From assembly GCA_043289735.1 (NCBI GenBank), contig CP171343.1, positions 1,102,931-1,166,930 on the forward strand: a stretch of 64,000 nucleotides of DNA, written 5' to 3'. The notes beneath the pieces were generated by a model. The model ran no database searches. It had not been told where the DNA came from and saw nothing but the letters and a program-made list of their open reading frames with translations. The first letter of the stretch is position 1, and the number at the start of each line of letters is the position of its first letter. This document shows, piece after piece, positions 55,000 to 63,983 of the stretch. The translations under genes were made by a program, and so were the position numbers. The DNA is from Acetilactobacillus jinshanensis_A (lineage in GTDB: Bacteria > Bacillota > Bacilli > Lactobacillales > Lactobacillaceae).

Positions 55000-56443
55000 T
55001 TATAATTTTAAAAATCCAATTAAATAGGCTTCATTATCAGCAATCATTCGTTGAGCACGAGTGGGAATCCCATAGTGGTACATCAAAATTGACAAGATCC
55101 CAAATAGTAACGGACCAGCGATCGTCCAGAATGCAGTCGATACTTGACCTTGTAATAATGGGGTTACCACGTTAAAGATTACGGCAATGCTCATAGCAAT
55201 TACTACGACAGTAACCATCGTGTAAACCGACTTCATACTGTGGAAGAAAACAATCGGTCGTTCAACATCCTGACGTTTCTTGAAGAAAACGAAAGCGATT
55301 ACGATAAAGAAGTATGGAACGATGGAACCAACGTTACCCATATCAACGATGATTTGGTAAAACTGCTGACCATTCTTACCCGTTAAGGAAACTAGAACTA
55401 AAGCAAGAACGATAATGCCACATTCAATCCACATGGCACCGGCTGGCATATCGTGTCTATTGAATTTAGCGACTTTAGTCGGCCATAGATCCTTAGAAGA
55501 ACCGGCAATCAGGCCTTTAACCGGTGAATAAATCAAAACGGTCAATAGACTAAGTAACGGAACTAATGATCCTAATGACAAGATTCGAACTAAGCTGCGA
55601 CCGATCATAGCGCCAGCAGCTGGCGAAGCGCCTAAAGCTCGGGCAGCTCCGTCACCTAAGTGACTAAACATTACAAAACCGTTGTTATAAAGAGTAATGC
55701 CAGGAGCACCCATAACTTGTTTCCAATTGGTACCCATACCACAAAGGATCATGCCTAAAACATATAATGACATCATGATTCCAGCGACCCATAACATGGC
55801 TTTCGGGTAATTCTTTCGGGGATTTTTTAATTTATCTAAGAAACCACTTGAGGATTCCATACCACCGTAAGCAAACATTGCGTATACGATGAACGAAACA
55901 ATGGCAATTGGTGACTGGAATTGCGGGTTCGGTGACTTAATGAATGAAGACCAGCCGTGAATCGGCTGGCAACTTTTCGGAAACCTTTAGTAGCAAAGTA
56001 AGTCGTTAAGATGATAATAACGATACCCATCAATGCTTCAATCTCATTACTATCAAATGGCCCCAAGTCCATGTTTCGGAAGTATCTTTACCAAATAGTA
56101 ATCCGGAAATATTAACTCCAAATCCAGACGTGTTCTGAAGTAAATTAATCATCCACAGACCGATCCAGATAAAGGTTCCGATAAAGGCCCATTTTTCACC
56201 AACGGAATTCAATAGCCAACTATAGAATCCACCATGATCTTTCTTCAATGATCCACTATATTCACCAAAAATCATTGCTAACGGAAATAGAAAAATAACG
56301 GCGGTCAAAATATACCAGATAATACTGGCGTAACTCATTTGGTTATAGCCCGTAACAATGTTACTGAAACCAAATTCAGTCGCAATAATTAAGAGAACTA
56401 AGCCATACCAAGACATTTTCTTTTTACTTTTGGAATTATTCAT
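55000..56443 (-). pseudogene. APC-family amino acid permease (YjeM-like), two lesions
   Basis: The N-terminal piece has MSWYGLVLLIIATEFGFSNI and KKDHGGFYSWLLNSVGEKWA up to SETWTWG. A frameshift near 56050-56070 leads to SNEIEALMGIVIIILTTYFATKGFRKVAS. The next segment is frameshifted and shortened (IHGWSSFIKSPNPQFQSPIA) and joins FAYGGMESSSGFLDKLKNPR, which stays open to 55000. Helix 5 and its loop are deleted, so this is not just one base error. Substrate class: amino acid/antiporter-like, unknown. It is co-directional with the hypothetical gene at 56458-56826. Confidence 0.82.
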
Positions 56444-56457
56444 AAATCAATACCCTT

Positions 56458-56826
56458 TTAAAAGATACCTAAAAATTTTTTACGAGGAAGCGGTAACTTT
56501 TGCTCAGCAGTGTTTTGATCACTGGACAACTGATCAAAATGAGCTTTAATTGTCGGATAATCAGGACCATCAATCACATTATGCCGGCTAACTAAAATTG
56601 CCACCTTTAAATTATAAGGATGCTGCTGATTTTTATACGTTTTTTCGCTAGAAGCAATTGCCGAACGCATTTTTAAAGCTTTTGACATGTTGCCTAAAGC
56701 AACACCTACCGTTGCAGTAGCTAAATCAACGGCTTGCTGTAGGTTATCGGCTTGGGAATTAGCCAGTTGCAAATCCCGATTTAAATAATGGGTTAAGTAT
56801 TGTAATTTATGATGAAACTTAGCCAT
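56458..56826 (-). CDS. hypothetical helical protein
   Basis: A 122-residue soluble protein that I do not recognise. The first 75 residues look all-helical (HYLNRDLQLANSQADNLQQA, VALGNMSKALKMRSAIASSE), followed by NLKVAILVSRHNVIDGPDYP and a basic Pro-rich end. It ends 15 bases before the permease start and was probably co-transcribed with it. Confidence 0.6.
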   Translation of the reverse strand: MAKFHHKLQYLTHYLNRDLQLANSQADNLQQAVDLATATVGVALGNMSKALKMRSAIASSEKTYKNQQHPYNLKVAILVSRHNVIDGPDYPTIKAHFDQLSSDQNTAEQKLPLPRKKFLGIF

Positions 56827-56981
56827 ATACCATTCATCTCCATTATTTATTAAAATTTAAAAGCTTAACATTTACACAGACCATAAATTGTGAACTTTTA
56901 AATTTATAATTTGCATAAATGTTTCCCTCTCATTCAACAATTATAAGTATAATATAAAAATTAATTCGATTTTAATTATAA
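56827..56981. other. AT-rich intergenic region, nothing else recognised
   Basis: This holds the promoter of the preceding minus-strand pair and the 3' end of lepB. No RNA gene or hairpin of note. Confidence 0.4.
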
Positions 56982-57584
56982 TCAATAACTAAGGGCGTTA
57001 ACGTTATACCGATTTCGGTTCGTAGTACCCCAGGCTAAGGTCTTAACGACACCTAGAACCTTCTTCTTGGATACGAAGCCCCAGTATCGGCTGTCGTTCG
57101 AAATGCTGCGGTGATCACCTAAAACGAAGTAGTGACCGGCGGGAACCTTAATCGAATCGTGATTCTTCGGCCAGTGAGCCGATAACTGCTTCAGGTTCCA
57201 CTTACCGTTGTTCTGGTAGCCGGTAATTCCGGTCCCGTCGTTTCGCTGTAAATGATCGATAAATTCTTGTTTAATGGCTTTACCGTTAACGTAAATATTA
57301 CCGTTTCGGTAAGAAACGGTATCACCGGGCATCCCGATCACTCGCTTAACGTAGTAATCTTTTTTAGCGGTCGCCTGCGGATCTTCACCGTGGGCGTTAA
57401 AAACGATCACGCTCAGGTGATGAATGTGGGCCATCCGCCAGACCATGACCCGTTCGTTATTTTCTAGATTGGGCTGCATCGAATCACCATCGACCCGAAC
57501 CATCGTAAAGACGAACGATTCGATTACCAAATAAAGGACGATGGCAATTAAAATCGGTACAATGTATTCTTTAAAGAATCGCAT
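56982..57584 (-). CDS. lepB: signal peptidase I
   Basis: A membrane-bound serine/lysine protease that removes signal peptides from exported proteins. One N-terminal helix (PILIAIVLYLVIESFVF) is followed by the catalytic Ser in DGDSMQPNL (about residue 36) and Lys in YYVKRVIGMPGD (about 80). The box E GDHRSISNDSRYWGFV completes the fold. The ATG at 57584 has aaggaga 8 bases upstream and gives 200 residues, normal for Gram-positive type I enzymes; the longer frame is not needed. It lies 50 bases after mnmG. Confidence 0.95.
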   Translation of the reverse strand: MRFFKEYIVPILIAIVLYLVIESFVFTMVRVDGDSMQPNLENNERVMVWRMAHIHHLSVIVFNAHGEDPQATAKKDYYVKRVIGMPGDTVSYRNGNIYVNGKAIKQEFIDHLQRNDGTGITGYQNNGKWNLKQLSAHWPKNHDSIKVPAGHYFVLGDHRSISNDSRYWGFVSKKKVLGVVKTLAWGTTNRNRYNVNALSY

Positions 57585-57633
57585 CTTGTAGATCTCCTTG
57601 CATTTAATCATGATTAATTTCATTTTACACCTT

Positions 57634-59580
57634 TTACTTAGCAGCGTGACGTTTCTTATACTCTTCTATATACACGGTCAGGACCGCGATATCGGACGGG
57701 TTGACCCCGCTGATTCGGGTCGCCTGAGCAATGCTGCGCGGCTGAATCTTTTCCAGCTTCTGACGGGCTTCGGTCGCGATTTCGGAAATGGCATCGTAAT
57801 CAATGTCCTTCGGAATCTTTTTAGCTTCTAAACGATGCAGCCGGTCAACGCTCTGTTTTTCTTTAGCAATGTAGCCGGCATACTTAGTTTCAATCTCAAC
57901 TTCTTCGATCACGTGACGGCCCAACGGCTTCGGTGGATCCGGAATAAAGTGCAACAAAGCGTTATACGTAACGTAAGGCCGACGTAAGAAAATCGAAGCC
58001 TTAACGCCGTCCTTCAGAGCGTTGTCACCGTGAGCCTCCACGAACTTATCAACTTCGGGACCCGGCTTAACCCGGGTATTATTCAGGCGCTTAATTTCAC
58101 CTTCGATGGCGTGTTTCTTATTCAGCATCTTCTGGTAACGGGCGTCGGAGATCAGGCCGACCTTATGACCGATTCCGGTCAACCGTAAATCAGCGTTATC
58201 GTGACGAAGTAATAACCGATATTCGGCACGACTGGTCAACAGCCGGTAGGGTTCGTTAGTCCCTTTAGTCACCAGGTCATCAACCATGACCCCGATATAA
58301 GCCTGATCACGCTTCAAAATCATCGGCGGTCGACCTTCGGCGTGCAACGCCGCGTTGATTCCGGCGTAGATACCCTGGCCGGCGGCTTCTTCATAACCGG
58401 AAGTTCCGTTGGTCTGACCGGCGGTAAATAATCCGGAAATCTTCTTGGTTTCAAAATTCAGCTTCAACTGGAACGGGTCCACCACGTCGTACTCGATCGC
58501 GTAACCCGGCCGCATCATCTGGGCGTGGTGCAGGCCCTTGATCGAATGAAGCATCTGCTGCTGAATCTCTTCCGGCATCGAAGTCGAAAGTTCATCCACG
58601 TAGTATTCATCGGTATGACGGCCTTCCGGTTCCAAAAAAATCTGGTGATGGGTCTTATCAGCAAACCGGACCACTTTATCTTCGATCGACGGGCAGTAAC
58701 GGGGACCGACCCCTTGAATAATTCCGTTATACATCGGTGCTCGATCTAGATTCTTTCGAATGATCGCATGGGTCTTCGGGTTAGTATAGGTCAGCCAGCA
58801 AGATAACTGATCCTTGACCGGAATGTAATCACTATCCGGGGTCATGAAACTAAAGTGGTGCGGAATCGGGTCACCCGGCTGTTCCTTCATCTGATCAAAA
58901 TCAATACTGTTTTTAACAACTCGCGGCGGCGTTCCGGTCTTAAAGCGCTTCATCTTAAAATGATACTTATTCTTTAAGTTTTCAAATAATTTAATGGACG
59001 GTAACGAATTGTTAGGGCCGGATGAATACTGTAATTCACCGATGATAATCTGACCACGGGCGGCGGTCCCGGCACAGATGACCACCGCCTTGGCACCGTA
59101 TTTAGCACCGGTGTTCGTGATGACCCCTTTACAAACGCCGTTCTTAACGACCAAGTCATCCACGATGGCCTGACGGAGCGTCAGATTTTTCGTCTTTTCA
59201 ATGGTGTGCTTCATCGCCATATGATAGGCGTGTTTATCAGCTTGAGCCCGTAATGCTCGAACGGCAGGACCTTTACCGGTGTTTAACATTCGCATCTGAA
59301 CGTAGGTCTTATCAATGTTGCGGCCCATTTCACCACCGAGGGCGTCAACTTCACGAACGACGACTCCTTTAGCGGGGCCGCCGACGGACGGGTTACACGG
59401 CATAAAAGCCACCATGTCTAAATTAATGGTCAATAACATCGTCTGGTTGCCCATCCGAGCAGCGGCTAAAGCTGCTTCACATCCCGCATGTCCGGCACCG
59501 ACGACGATTACGTCATAGTTACCGGCGTTATAAAGCTTTTTAATGGGCCTTATAATGGCTCGATTATCTTTACTATCCAT
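57634..59580 (-). CDS. mnmG: tRNA uridine-34 carboxymethylaminomethyl modification enzyme MnmG
   Basis: The FAD-binding partner of MnmE in making cmnm5U34 of tRNAs. The FAD motif is VIVVGAGHAGCEAALAAARMG. GGPAKGVVVREVDALGGEMG, the catalytic Cys in RYCPSIEDK and GQTNGTSGYEEAAGQG are classic. Length of 648 (family about 620-640) with a slightly extended N-terminus (MDSKDNRAIIRPIKKLYNAG). It starts ATG behind ggagg. It is directly downstream of mnmE, the usual origin-proximal order. Confidence 0.98.
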   Translation of the reverse strand: MDSKDNRAIIRPIKKLYNAGNYDVIVVGAGHAGCEAALAAARMGNQTMLLTINLDMVAFMPCNPSVGGPAKGVVVREVDALGGEMGRNIDKTYVQMRMLNTGKGPAVRALRAQADKHAYHMAMKHTIEKTKNLTLRQAIVDDLVVKNGVCKGVITNTGAKYGAKAVVICAGTAARGQIIIGELQYSSGPNNSLPSIKLFENLKNKYHFKMKRFKTGTPPRVVKNSIDFDQMKEQPGDPIPHHFSFMTPDSDYIPVKDQLSCWLTYTNPKTHAIIRKNLDRAPMYNGIIQGVGPRYCPSIEDKVVRFADKTHHQIFLEPEGRHTDEYYVDELSTSMPEEIQQQMLHSIKGLHHAQMMRPGYAIEYDVVDPFQLKLNFETKKISGLFTAGQTNGTSGYEEAAGQGIYAGINAALHAEGRPPMILKRDQAYIGVMVDDLVTKGTNEPYRLLTSRAEYRLLLRHDNADLRLTGIGHKVGLISDARYQKMLNKKHAIEGEIKRLNNTRVKPGPEVDKFVEAHGDNALKDGVKASIFLRRPYVTYNALLHFIPDPPKPLGRHVIEEVEIETKYAGYIAKEKQSVDRLHRLEAKKIPKDIDYDAISEIATEARQKLEKIQPRSIAQATRISGVNPSDIAVLTVYIEEYKKRHAAK

Positions 59581-59606
59581 TAACGTTTAACCTCCATTAT
59601 TTCGAC

Positions 59607-59622
59607 TGTTTCATGTGAAACA
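59607..59622. promoter_or_regulatory. parS-like site 2
   Basis: tgtttcatgtgaaaca differs at one central position from the ParB site TGTTTCACGTGAAACA and lies in the mnmE-mnmG gap, about 4 kb from oriC. Confidence 0.7.
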
Positions 59623-59625
59623 CAA

Positions 59626-61044
59626 TTATTTGCCAACGCAGAATTGACTGAATAATTGATCCAATAATTCACCGTTATAGGTGTCACCGGTAATTTCACC
59701 GAGAAACTTCCAGCAGCGCTTTAGATCGATCTGAACCAGGTCAACCGGCATCCCGGCTTTAACGCCCTTCAGGACGTCGTTCAGAGCGCCGTTGGCTTTT
59801 CGCAGCAAACTTTCCTGACGAGCGTTAGTGACCATGACGTCGTTCTGGGTGCTCTGAATTCCCTGCTTAAAGAACAGGTTAGCGATCTTCTTTTCCAGAG
59901 CGTCGGTACCGTTCAGTTTAATCGCGGCCGTCGAAATCACGTTTTTGGCACCCACGACTTTCTTAATCTGATTAACTTCGATCTTCACCGGTAGATCGGT
60001 CTTGTTTAAAATCACGATCCGTTTCGATTTCGAAGTCATCTTCAGCAGTTTCTTATCTTCAGGCGTCAGCTTTTCACTGGCGTTCAGGACCAGCAGAACC
60101 AGATCGGCCTGCTTGATGGCCCGTTCGGAACGCTTGACCCCGATCCGTTCGATCTGGTTCTTGGCGTTGCGGATTCCAGCGGTATCGATTAACTTCAGCG
60201 GGACCCCGCGAACGTTGACGTATTCTTCTAATGAATCACGGGTCGTTCCCGGGATGTTAGTTACGATGGCTTTCTTCTGATGAAGCAAACGATTCAAAAT
60301 ACTGGACTTACCAACGTTAGGCCGGCCCACGATCGCGGTCGCTAAACCGTTCCGCAGAATGGTTCCGGTCCTAGCGGTCTCCAACAAATAACGAATTGCT
60401 TTCCGAACGTGCAGCGAACGCTTCTTAATAATCTTAGTGGTCATGACTTCCGCTTCGTCGTATTCCGGATAGTCAATGTTAACTTCCACGTTGGCTAACG
60501 TCTTCAAAATCTGATGACGGAGCTCCTTGACCATTCGGGAAAGTTTACCGTCCAGCTGGTTCTGGGCGGCCCGGTTGGACTGATCCGTCTTGGCTTCAAT
60601 AATGTCCATTACGGCTTCGGACTGTGATAAATCAATTCGTCCGTTCAGAAAAGCCCGCTCGGTAAATTCACCGGGCTTGGCCATTCGGGCGCCGTTGCTC
60701 AGAACGATCTGCAAGATTCGGTTCGTGACCAGCAGACCCCCGTGACAGTTAATTTCCACGATGTTTTCACGGGTGTAGGTCCTCGGTGAACGCATGATCG
60801 AGACCATAACTTCGTCGACTTCTTGATTATGCTTCTGCGGATCCACGATGTGGCCATAATTAATGGTATCGGTCGGCACCTTATCCAAATCCTTACCGCG
60901 ATAAATCTTATCAATAATCTTAAACGCGTCCTTGCCGCTCATCCGAACGATCGAAATTCCGCCTTCACCCGGCGGAGTCGAAACCGCGGCAATCGTGTCA
61001 AAATCTTGGGTGGTCAACGGCTTCTTGATTTTCGGTCTAGCCAC
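59626..61044 (-). CDS. mnmE: tRNA modification GTPase MnmE
   Basis: Works with MnmG on wobble uridine of tRNA. The N-terminal tetrahydrofolate-binding domain (DTIAAVSTPPGEGGISIVRM) is followed by a helical domain with an inserted G domain: G1 GRPNVGKSSIL, G2 TTRDSLEEY, G3 DTAGIR, G4 NKTDLP. The C-terminal CVGK holds the catalytic Cys. The GTG at 61044 was chosen because aaaggag is 8 bases upstream; the GTG at 61053 would overlap it. About 472 residues. Confidence 0.98.
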   Translation of the reverse strand: MARPKIKKPLTTQDFDTIAAVSTPPGEGGISIVRMSGKDAFKIIDKIYRGKDLDKVPTDTINYGHIVDPQKHNQEVDEVMVSIMRSPRTYTRENIVEINCHGGLLVTNRILQIVLSNGARMAKPGEFTERAFLNGRIDLSQSEAVMDIIEAKTDQSNRAAQNQLDGKLSRMVKELRHQILKTLANVEVNIDYPEYDEAEVMTTKIIKKRSLHVRKAIRYLLETARTGTILRNGLATAIVGRPNVGKSSILNRLLHQKKAIVTNIPGTTRDSLEEYVNVRGVPLKLIDTAGIRNAKNQIERIGVKRSERAIKQADLVLLVLNASEKLTPEDKKLLKMTSKSKRIVILNKTDLPVKIEVNQIKKVVGAKNVISTAAIKLNGTDALEKKIANLFFKQGIQSTQNDVMVTNARQESLLRKANGALNDVLKGVKAGMPVDLVQIDLKRCWKFLGEITGDTYNGELLDQLFSQFCVGK

Positions 61045-61060
61045 GTAAATCACTCCTTTG

Positions 61061-61114
61061 AAAAGAAAAAGTGCTTTACCACGGACTAATTACGGAACGC
61101 GGATAAAGCACTTT
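61061..61114 (-). terminator. intrinsic terminator between jag and mnmE
   Basis: The minus-strand stem aaagtgcttta / taaagcacttt with a 25-base internal loop region is followed by a T-rich run that reaches the mnmE ribosome site. Confidence 0.75.
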
Positions 61115-61208
61115 CACTACTTCATCTATATTTAATTAAATTTCAATTAAATTAAGCTGTTTATACTGTAAAATGATTAATTTACTTTGTCAATTTGTCA
61201 ATTAACGA

Positions 61209-61941
61209 TTACTTAGGTGCGACCACGACGGCACGGTAAGGTTCTCGGCCGGCAGAATACGTCATTACGTGCGCACTGTCTTCTAAGGTTTTATGAATCT
61301 TCTTCCGTTCAAAACTCGGCATCGGGTCTAAATAAACCGGCTTACCGGTAGCAACCGCTTCACGAGCGGTCTTTTCGGCTAACCGACCTAGAATATCCAT
61401 CCGGCGCTGACGATAATTAGCGGTATCTAATTCAACGTAAACGTGATAGATACCCAAGCGGTTCAAATAAACTTCACTTAAAGCCTGTAAAGCATTAATG
61501 GTTAAGCCGTGTTTACCGATCAATAGGCCTTCCTTATCGGTCTTGAAATCAATCTTGACCTGCTTCCGGGTCTTAAATTCAGCCTTCATGGTAGCGCTGA
61601 TTCCTAATAAACGAATCACGCGACCTAAATAACCTTCTAAACTCTTAACAGCTTCACGATTTCGCTGACTCCGACTCATTTCATCATGATGGTTCGGGTT
61701 TGCGCTGTTTAATGGTGAATCCCGTGTCAGGTTGAGATTTAGAACTTGAAGCGCGATGACTAGACGTATGACGATGACTTTTACGGCTAACGCTGACCTT
61801 AGCATCCCGACGACCGATCCCTAAAAAGCCGTGGCGGCCTTTCTGGATAACGTTAATCTTAGCCGCCGATCGATCGATATGAAGCTGTTTCAGACCCGTT
61901 TGAGTAGCCTCGTCAACGGTCTTTCCAGTAAATACTGACAT
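61209..61941 (-). pseudogene. jag: Jag/KhpB (EloR) RNA-binding protein, frameshifted between domains
   Basis: The Jag N-domain (MSVFTGKTVDEATQTGLKQL, HGFLGIGRRDAKVSV) starts at 61941 behind aaaggag. It runs into a basic linker and stops at 61684 after KQRKPEPS. The KH domain (LLIGKHGLTINALQALSEVY) and R3H domain (MPSFERKKIHKTL) continue in another frame to 61209. A one- or two-base lesion in the linker near 61690-61750 separates them. An ATG (MSRSQRN) seven bases after the first stop could restart translation of the KH-R3H part, but no ribosome site is seen. The intact protein regulates cell elongation with KhpA. Confidence 0.82.
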
Positions 61942-62023
61942 TAAATTCAATACTCCTTTGCTAATGAAGCTAACGAATACTATAATATCACACTTTATCG
62001 TGAAAATAAGTTCACCGGACCAA

Positions 62024-62057
62024 CAAAAAAGCACCGATTATTCCTAACCGGTGCTTA
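62024..62057 (-). terminator. terminator after yidC
   Basis: The minus-strand stem aagcaccggtta / aatcggtgctt is followed by six T residues. A TATTAT -10 for jag lies just downstream (about 61979-61984). Confidence 0.82.
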
Positions 62058-62067
62058 AAAGTAAAAA

Positions 62068-62928
62068 TTAATTAAATTTAATGTCGTTTTTATGGTTATG
62101 TTTACTGCGGGTAACTCGGCGAATCGCCTTTCTAATCTTTCGCTTGTGGGCCTTGCGTTTTCGTTCCTGAGCGGCACGGTCGCTTCTTATCTTCCACGGA
62201 TTCTGGATCAGCAGAATCTGACCGGCGCTGAACGCGTTAGTTACCACCCAATAGAGTGACAGAGCCGACGGGATGTTCAAAGCGGCAAAGAAAATGAAGA
62301 TCGGCATCCCGAACATCATAATCTTGCTCATCCCGTTCATCTGCATCTGCGATTTAGTGGAAAGCCAAACGCTTAAGAACGTAAAGATCGCGGCTAAAAG
62401 CGGCAGCATTAAGTAAGGATCTCGGCTACCTAGCTTTAGCCACAGGAACTGGCCGGTTCTCAAGATTCGGGTCCGCCAGATCGACTGATATAACGCCCAG
62501 ATGATTGGTAATTGAACCAATAACGGTAAACATCCCGCCATCGGGTTGACGCCCGCTTCAGAATATAGCTTTTGCTGAGCGGTCCGCAGCTTTTCCATGG
62601 TCTTCGTATCATGGGATGAATACTTTTTTTGCAAAGCTTTTAGCTGCGGAGCGATCGCCTGCGTCTTACGCATCGTTCGCATCTGATAAATCATTAGCGG
62701 CAAGATAATAACCCTGACAATAATGGTAAAGACGATAATTCCCATACCATAACTATGCCCGAACGTTTTGGATAACCAAAGGATCGCTCGCGAAAAATTA
62801 AGAACGATTCCGCCGTTCCAAAGTCCGGTGCTGTGTTCAGTAATCGGCTTGTTACTACAAGCCGTGAGCAGCAGCATCAAACTAAAAACGGCTGATAAAC
62901 TAAGCCATTTCTTAAATCTTTTCTTCAA
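62068..62928 (-). CDS. yidC: membrane protein insertase YidC (OxaA)
   Basis: Inserts and folds membrane proteins. A lipoprotein signal with LLTACSNKP (Cys about 24) is followed by the Oxa1 core of five helices (SYGMGIIVFTIIVRVIILPL, LPLLVQLPIIWALYQSI, FFAALNIPSALSLYWVVTNA) and a strongly basic C-terminal tail that contacts ribosomes. The length of 286 is typical of Gram-positive YidC1/2. It lies 16 bases after rnpA and shares its transcript. Confidence 0.97.
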   Translation of the reverse strand: MKKRFKKWLSLSAVFSLMLLLTACSNKPITEHSTGLWNGGIVLNFSRAILWLSKTFGHSYGMGIIVFTIIVRVIILPLMIYQMRTMRKTQAIAPQLKALQKKYSSHDTKTMEKLRTAQQKLYSEAGVNPMAGCLPLLVQLPIIWALYQSIWRTRILRTGQFLWLKLGSRDPYLMLPLLAAIFTFLSVWLSTKSQMQMNGMSKIMMFGMPIFIFFAALNIPSALSLYWVVTNAFSAGQILLIQNPWKIRSDRAAQERKRKAHKRKIRKAIRRVTRSKHNHKNDIKFN

Positions 62929-62943
62929 TTTGATTCCTCACGA

Positions 62944-63294
62944 TCATTTGGGATTCGGTTTTAATAATTTAGCTAAATTTAAAGCGTGGGTCAAATTCTT
63001 TTTAACGTTACGCATTGACATTTGATCAGCCCGCGGCCGAGCGATTACCAAAAAATCATAGTCCGGCTTTAACCGCGGCTTTAGATCGGTCAACGTCTGC
63101 CGAATTCGGCGCTTAACCCAATTTCGGTGAACGGCGTTGCCGATCTTTTTACCAACGGAAATTCCGACTCGCCAATGTTTTTGGTCTCGCTTCTTAAGTT
63201 TATAGACCACGAAAACCCGGTTCGCAACTGAATTATGCGTATCAAAGACCCGCTGAAATTCAGTTTCTTTTTTAACACGATATGATTTACGCAT
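62944..63294 (-). CDS. rnpA: ribonuclease P protein component
   Basis: The protein subunit that helps the RNase P RNA cut tRNA precursors. 116 residues: MRKSYRVKKETEFQRVFDT, VGISVGKKIGNAVHRNWVKRRIRQ (the RNA-binding RNR motif) and DFLVIARPRA are diagnostic. The ATG at 63294 has ggag 7 bases upstream; the longer frame adds residues with no family counterpart. Between rpmH and yidC as in most bacteria. Confidence 0.96.
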   Translation of the reverse strand: MRKSYRVKKETEFQRVFDTHNSVANRVFVVYKLKKRDQKHWRVGISVGKKIGNAVHRNWVKRRIRQTLTDLKPRLKPDYDFLVIARPRADQMSMRNVKKNLTHALNLAKLLKPNPK

Positions 63295-63337
63295 AGTGCA
63301 TCTCCATATCAAAGGTTCAAATAATAATCTTTTATGA

Positions 63338-63369
63338 AAAAAGGCCACTGAATAACCCAGTGGCTTTTC
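63338..63369 (-). terminator. terminator or attenuator between rpmH and rnpA
   Basis: The minus-strand stem aagccactgggtt / aacccagtggcctt-type hairpin is followed by six T residues. Confidence 0.8.
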
Positions 63370-63376
63370 AACCTAA

Positions 63377-63520
63377 TTAGTTATCAGAAACACTTAATCT
63401 TTTACGGCCTTTTTTACGGCGACGTGAAATAACTTCACGGCCCTTTTTGGTCTGCATACGAGCACGGAAACCATGGGTACGTGCACGCTTACGTTTCTTT
63501 GGTTGGTAAGTACGTTTCAT
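63377..63520 (-). CDS. rpmH: 50S ribosomal protein L34
   Basis: A 47-residue, very basic protein: MKRTYQPKKRKRARTHGF, then RARMQTKKGREVISRRRKKG and RKRLSVSDN. The N-terminus is nearly invariant among bacteria. Ribosome site aaggaggg. First gene left of oriC, transcribed away from it. The C-terminus is 2-3 residues longer than the usual 44-46. Confidence 0.98.
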   Translation of the reverse strand: MKRTYQPKKRKRARTHGFRARMQTKKGREVISRRRKKGRKRLSVSDN

Positions 63521-63589
63521 TACTAACCCTCCTTAATCGGCGTTTGACGCTTCAAAGTATTTCTTGTCTATAATACCACACTCGTAAAA

Positions 63590-63960
63590 ATTATGAAATG
63601 TGATTTGTTAATTCTGTGGATAACTAAATTTGTTTCATAAGAATTTTACGAAGATTTTTTAAAATAATTAACCGGTTATTAACAGGCTTATCCACAAGCT
63701 AAATAGTTTTCAACATGATGTGAATAACTTATTAACATGGTGTTTATAACTAGTAGACACTAGTAGATTATCACTGATATATCAGCATATATAGCATTCT
63801 CAGTTTTCCACAATTGGCTGTCAATAACTCATTAATAATCGGTACGCCTTTAACACTTATGCACACCCTGTTAATAATGTTTCCACACTTCGTGAAACAC
63901 TAATTTTTACTTTCCACAGCCTGTGGAAAACTATAAATCTGAATGATAATATAAAATCGT
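63590..63960. other. oriC: origin of replication (oriC) with DnaA boxes
   Basis: This gene-free AT-rich region between rpmH and dnaA has DnaA boxes at 63615-63623 (TGTGGATAA, minus), 63688-63696 (TTATCCACA), 63719-63727 (TGTGAATAA, minus) and 63804-63812 (TTTTCCACA). Further boxes lie at 63857-63865 (TTATGCACA) and 63879-63887 (GTTTCCACA), plus an inverted pair at 63911-63931. This is the standard Firmicutes origin layout. Confidence 0.9.
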
Positions 63961-63983
63961 AATTTATATAGGGGGAAATTAAT

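Noticed and set aside
57634..61044. Plus-strand open frames opposite mnmG and mnmE
   Set aside because: Frames antisense to highly conserved genes, with no ribosome sites and no protein family resemblance.
63878..63898. parS-like sequence in oriC (tttcc...cgtgaaacac)
   Set aside because: Only one half matches; the other half is a DnaA-box-like sequence.
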